Assembly: GCF_004152845.1 (NCBI RefSeq) | Contig: NZ_SEON01000006.1 | Location: 186,001 to 250,000, forward strand | DNA: 64,000 bases | Direction of reading: 5' to 3' | DNA from: Sphingobium fuliginis | GTDB taxonomy: Bacteria; Pseudomonadota; Alphaproteobacteria; Sphingomonadales; Sphingomonadaceae | In this document: positions 62,025 to 64,000 of the stretch, one piece after another | How positions within the stretch are numbered: the first letter of the stretch is position 1 | Layout of the letters: every line of letters starts with the position of its first letter | The notes under the pieces: generated by a model | What the model was told of the DNA's origin: nothing | Database searches by the model: none | Seen by the model: only the letters and a program-made list of their open reading frames with translations | Program-made: the position numbers and the translations under genes

Positions 62025-63287
62025 TCAGATCACGAAGAAGCCGTGGGTGCCGTCGCGCTCCAATTGGGCGACGAGGCCATATTCCCAGTCGAGATAGGCC
62101 TGCATGGCGGCGGCCTTGTTGTCGGTGCCTTCATAAGGGCGTTTGTAGCGGCCCTCCGGCCCCCGCGGGCCGGGCGCGCCATCCGGCCCCTTCTCCAGCG
62201 TCACGGCGGACCAGTCGACGTCGAGCACGAAGACCTCCCACCCCAGTTGCGCGAGCCAGGAGGCGGTCATGTCGGCGCGGGGACCGAGGTCGTCGGTGAC
62301 GACGATGCGCGCGCCGCGCACCGGGGCATTATGGTCGGTTTCCTGCACCAACTGGCCGCCCTGCGCGTTGCGGAAGCCGGGGAGATGGCCGCCCTCATAT
62401 TCGCGCGGCTGGCGCACGTCATAGAGATAGAGGGTGCGGGCCTTGTCCGCCTTCAGCTCCTCCAGTTCGTCCCAGCCTATACGCTTCACCCCGGCGCGAT
62501 AAGCGACATCGCGGGCATGGGCGCGGGCCTCCTCCGCCGAGCGATTGTCCACCTCCGGCGCGACGCGGGTCTGGCCGGTCTCCAGCTCCTGCCCGGCCAG
62601 CGTCCAGCCGATCGTGCCGTTGCGCAGCGCGAAGATGCGGTTGGGCAGGCCCGCATTGACCAGCGACTGCGTGCCGATGATCGACCGCGTCCGGCCGGCG
62701 CAGTTGACGATGATCGTCGTATCGGGATCGGGCGCGATGGTCCGGGCGCGCAGCACCAGTTCGGCGCCGGGCACGCTGGTGCCGGTCGGAATGCTCATCG
62801 TGTTATATTCGTCGTAGCGGCGGGCGTCGAGGATCGCGATGTCGGCCTTTTCCCGGATCAGCGCCTGCACCTCCTCCGCTGCCAGCGAGGGCGTATGGCG
62901 ACGATGTTCGACCAGTTCGCCAAAGGCCTTGGAATAGCTGTTCACATCCTCGAACAGCTCATAGCCCGCCTCGCGCCAGCCGGTGAGGCCGCCTTCCAGT
63001 TCGCGGACGTCGGTATAGCCCAGCCCCTCGAACCGCACGGCCGCCTTGCGCGCCAGACCTTCGCCATTGTCATAGACGACGATCGGCGTGTCGAGCCGGG
63101 GGATGCGCCAGCGCGCTTCCTCGTCGATACGGCGCAGCGGTATCTGGGCCGCGAAGAGGGGGTGGCCCTGCGCGAATTCATGCTCCTCGCGCACGTCGAT
63201 CAGGGCGATCTCGCTGCCCACCAGCAGGGCGCGGCGAATATCCTGCGGCGTGGCAGTCTGAATACGGTCCAGCGTATCGGTGGTCAT
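62025..63287 (-). CDS. Triple rhodanese-domain protein (sulfurtransferase)
   Basis: 420 aa. Three rhodanese-like repeats at about residues 15-115, 135-240 and 270-380. Only the middle one has a catalytic cysteine, C196 in IIVNCAGRTRS; the first reads VVYDNGEGLA and the third IVVTDDLGPRAD at the same place. So one active sulfurtransferase with two structural or binding repeats. It starts at 63287, overlapping the stop of the cysteine-dioxygenase-family gene by four bases, and precedes ssuD by 17 bases. A role in handling sulfite, sulfide or persulfide from desulfonation is likely but unproven. Confidence 0.9.
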   Translation of the reverse strand: MTTDTLDRIQTATPQDIRRALLVGSEIALIDVREEHEFAQGHPLFAAQIPLRRIDEEARWRIPRLDTPIVVYDNGEGLARKAAVRFEGLGYTDVRELEGGLTGWREAGYELFEDVNSYSKAFGELVEHRRHTPSLAAEEVQALIREKADIAILDARRYDEYNTMSIPTGTSVPGAELVLRARTIAPDPDTTIIVNCAGRTRSIIGTQSLVNAGLPNRIFALRNGTIGWTLAGQELETGQTRVAPEVDNRSAEEARAHARDVAYRAGVKRIGWDELEELKADKARTLYLYDVRQPREYEGGHLPGFRNAQGGQLVQETDHNAPVRGARIVVTDDLGPRADMTASWLAQLGWEVFVLDVDWSAVTLEKGPDGAPGPRGPEGRYKRPYEGTDNKAAAMQAYLDWEYGLVAQLERDGTHGFFVI

Positions 63288-63910
63288 GCGTTTCTCGATC
63301 TGTCCCAGAGGTTGGGGATCACGCCGTTGGCGTAACCCGATATGAAGGTCTTGGGCGTGCCGTCGGCGGCATAGGTCGCCCGCTCGACCGCGCCGATATT
63401 GGCGCCGTAGACATGGATGCTGATCGACGGCCGGTCGGGCAGGCCATTGGTCACGCGATGAATGTCGCCGATGCGGGGGGAGACGGCGTCGACTTCGCCC
63501 TCGCGCAGAAATTGTTCGCCGTGCGGGATCAGCCGGCCATCGGGCGACTGACGGAAGCGCTCGACCTTTTCCACGCCGCGCAGCACGCCGACCAGGCCCC
63601 AGACGGTATGATCATGGATGGGGGTCGACTGGCCCGGCCCCCAGACGAAGCTGACGACGCTGAACCGTTCCCGGCTGTCGCAATGGAGCAGATATTGCTG
63701 ATAGCGGTCGGGATGCGGGCGGGTGAATTGCTCCGGCAGCCAGTCGTCCCTGGCGATCAGGCGGCTCAGCAGGGCGCGTCCGCTTTCCAATATCGCCCCT
63801 TCATCGCGGGTCGCCGCCAGCAGGTCGGCAAAGGCGGTGACGAAGCCGCGCAGGCGGCCGATATCCGCAGCGCCCTCGACGGGTCGTTGCAGGGTCGAGA
63901 CAGCGTTCAT
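63284..63910 (-). CDS. Cysteine-dioxygenase-family (thiol dioxygenase) protein
   Basis: 208-aa cupin. Iron ligands H99-x-H101 (PIHDHTVWG) and H151 (GDIHRVTNG), a 3-His site, with a SISIHVYG stretch giving the Ser-His-Tyr motif. Bacterial members oxidise cysteine or 3-mercaptopropionate to sulfinates. Start at 63910 overlaps the stop of the upstream truncated gene. First complete gene of the organosulfur operon. Could supply sulfinates or act on a thiol produced by the pathway. Confidence 0.88.
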   Translation of the reverse strand: MNAVSTLQRPVEGAADIGRLRGFVTAFADLLAATRDEGAILESGRALLSRLIARDDWLPEQFTRPHPDRYQQYLLHCDSRERFSVVSFVWGPGQSTPIHDHTVWGLVGVLRGVEKVERFRQSPDGRLIPHGEQFLREGEVDAVSPRIGDIHRVTNGLPDRPSISIHVYGANIGAVERATYAADGTPKTFISGYANGVIPNLWDRSRNA

Positions 63911-64000
63911 TCGGCTGCCTCGGCAATGGGCGCGAAAGGAACGACGCCCTCGCCATGATCCTCGCCCCCGAGATAGGAGAGCAGTTTTTCGCGCAGCCGC
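63907..64000 (-). CDS. C-terminal end of an unidentified gene, cut by the window
   Basis: Only about 30 codons are present, reading RLREKLLSYLGG and ending PIAEAAE before a TGA that overlaps the start of the thiol dioxygenase gene. The amphipathic RLREKLLSYLGG is compatible with the C-terminus of an ABC transporter ATPase (SsuB-like), which would suit the operon, but the fragment is too short to name. Confidence 0.6.
   Translation of the reverse strand, partial: RLREKLLSYLGGEDHGEGVVPFAPIAEAAE

Noticed and set aside
1-64000. tRNA, rRNA, CRISPR array, intact insertion sequence or integrase
   Set aside because: Scanned for cloverleaf-like stretches, regularly spaced repeats and transposase-like proteins; none found. 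The catabolic clusters have no visible mobile-element borders here.

Overview
The window is high-GC DNA of sphingomonad type (Sphingobium/Novosphingobium/Sphingomonas-like). This assignment is an inference. It rests on five large TonB-dependent receptors (TBDRs) placed inside catabolic operons, short ATGA-type gene overlaps, and a phenol/catechol meta-cleavage cluster of alphaproteobacterial layout. I saw no tRNA, rRNA, CRISPR array, intact insertion sequence or replication origin. Both ends cut a gene.

Region 1 (1-3.5 kb, +) holds the 3' part of an RND efflux permease and its NodT-type outer-membrane lipoprotein. Region 2 (3.5-19.4 kb) is an organosulfur-scavenging island. A leftward unit carries a TauD-type dioxygenase, an SsuA-type binding protein and a TBDR. 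Facing it is a rightward run: exonuclease-like protein, NtaA/SnaA/DszA-type flavin monooxygenase, TBDR, exported flavin amine oxidase, exported RidA, a second DszA-type monooxygenase, and an AprA-like flavoprotein with an AprB-like ferredoxin. A CxxC peroxiredoxin-like gene lies convergent to it.

Region 3 (19.6-25.1 kb) looks stress or signalling related: a PAS-PAS-pseudoreceiver-LuxR regulator, a zinc alcohol dehydrogenase, a small membrane protein, a DJ-1/PfpI protein and a potassium-channel-like protein with an altered pore motif. Region 4 (25.3-30.2 kb) is a LysR regulator divergent from a TBDR and a secreted sulfatase, that is, a sulfate-ester module.

Region 5 (30.2-48.7 kb) is a complete phenol-to-central-metabolism cluster, mostly leftward. 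It has a multicomponent phenol hydroxylase (dmpKLMNOP) with a sigma-54 promoter and two enhancer palindromes, a DmpR/XylR-type activator, a TBDR, catechol 2,3-dioxygenase with a ferredoxin and an HbpS-like protein, and the 4-oxalocrotonate branch (dmpC, E, H, I, F, G) with a divergent LysR regulator. The hydrolase branch (dmpD) is absent.

Region 6 (48.7-55.3 kb) has a second DmpR-type activator divergent from a sigma-54-driven Rieske oxygenase, then a fatty-acid-desaturase-like protein, an MFS transporter and a fumarylacetoacetate-hydrolase-family protein. Region 7 (55.4-64 kb, all leftward) is a second organosulfur operon: a truncated gene, a cysteine-dioxygenase-family protein, a triple-rhodanese protein, SsuD, SsuA, a TBDR, another SsuA-like lipoprotein and a class II aldolase. 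The overall picture is a bacterium that takes up and desulfurises sulfonates and sulfate esters and grows on phenolic aromatics, with TBDRs serving as outer-membrane entry points for both.
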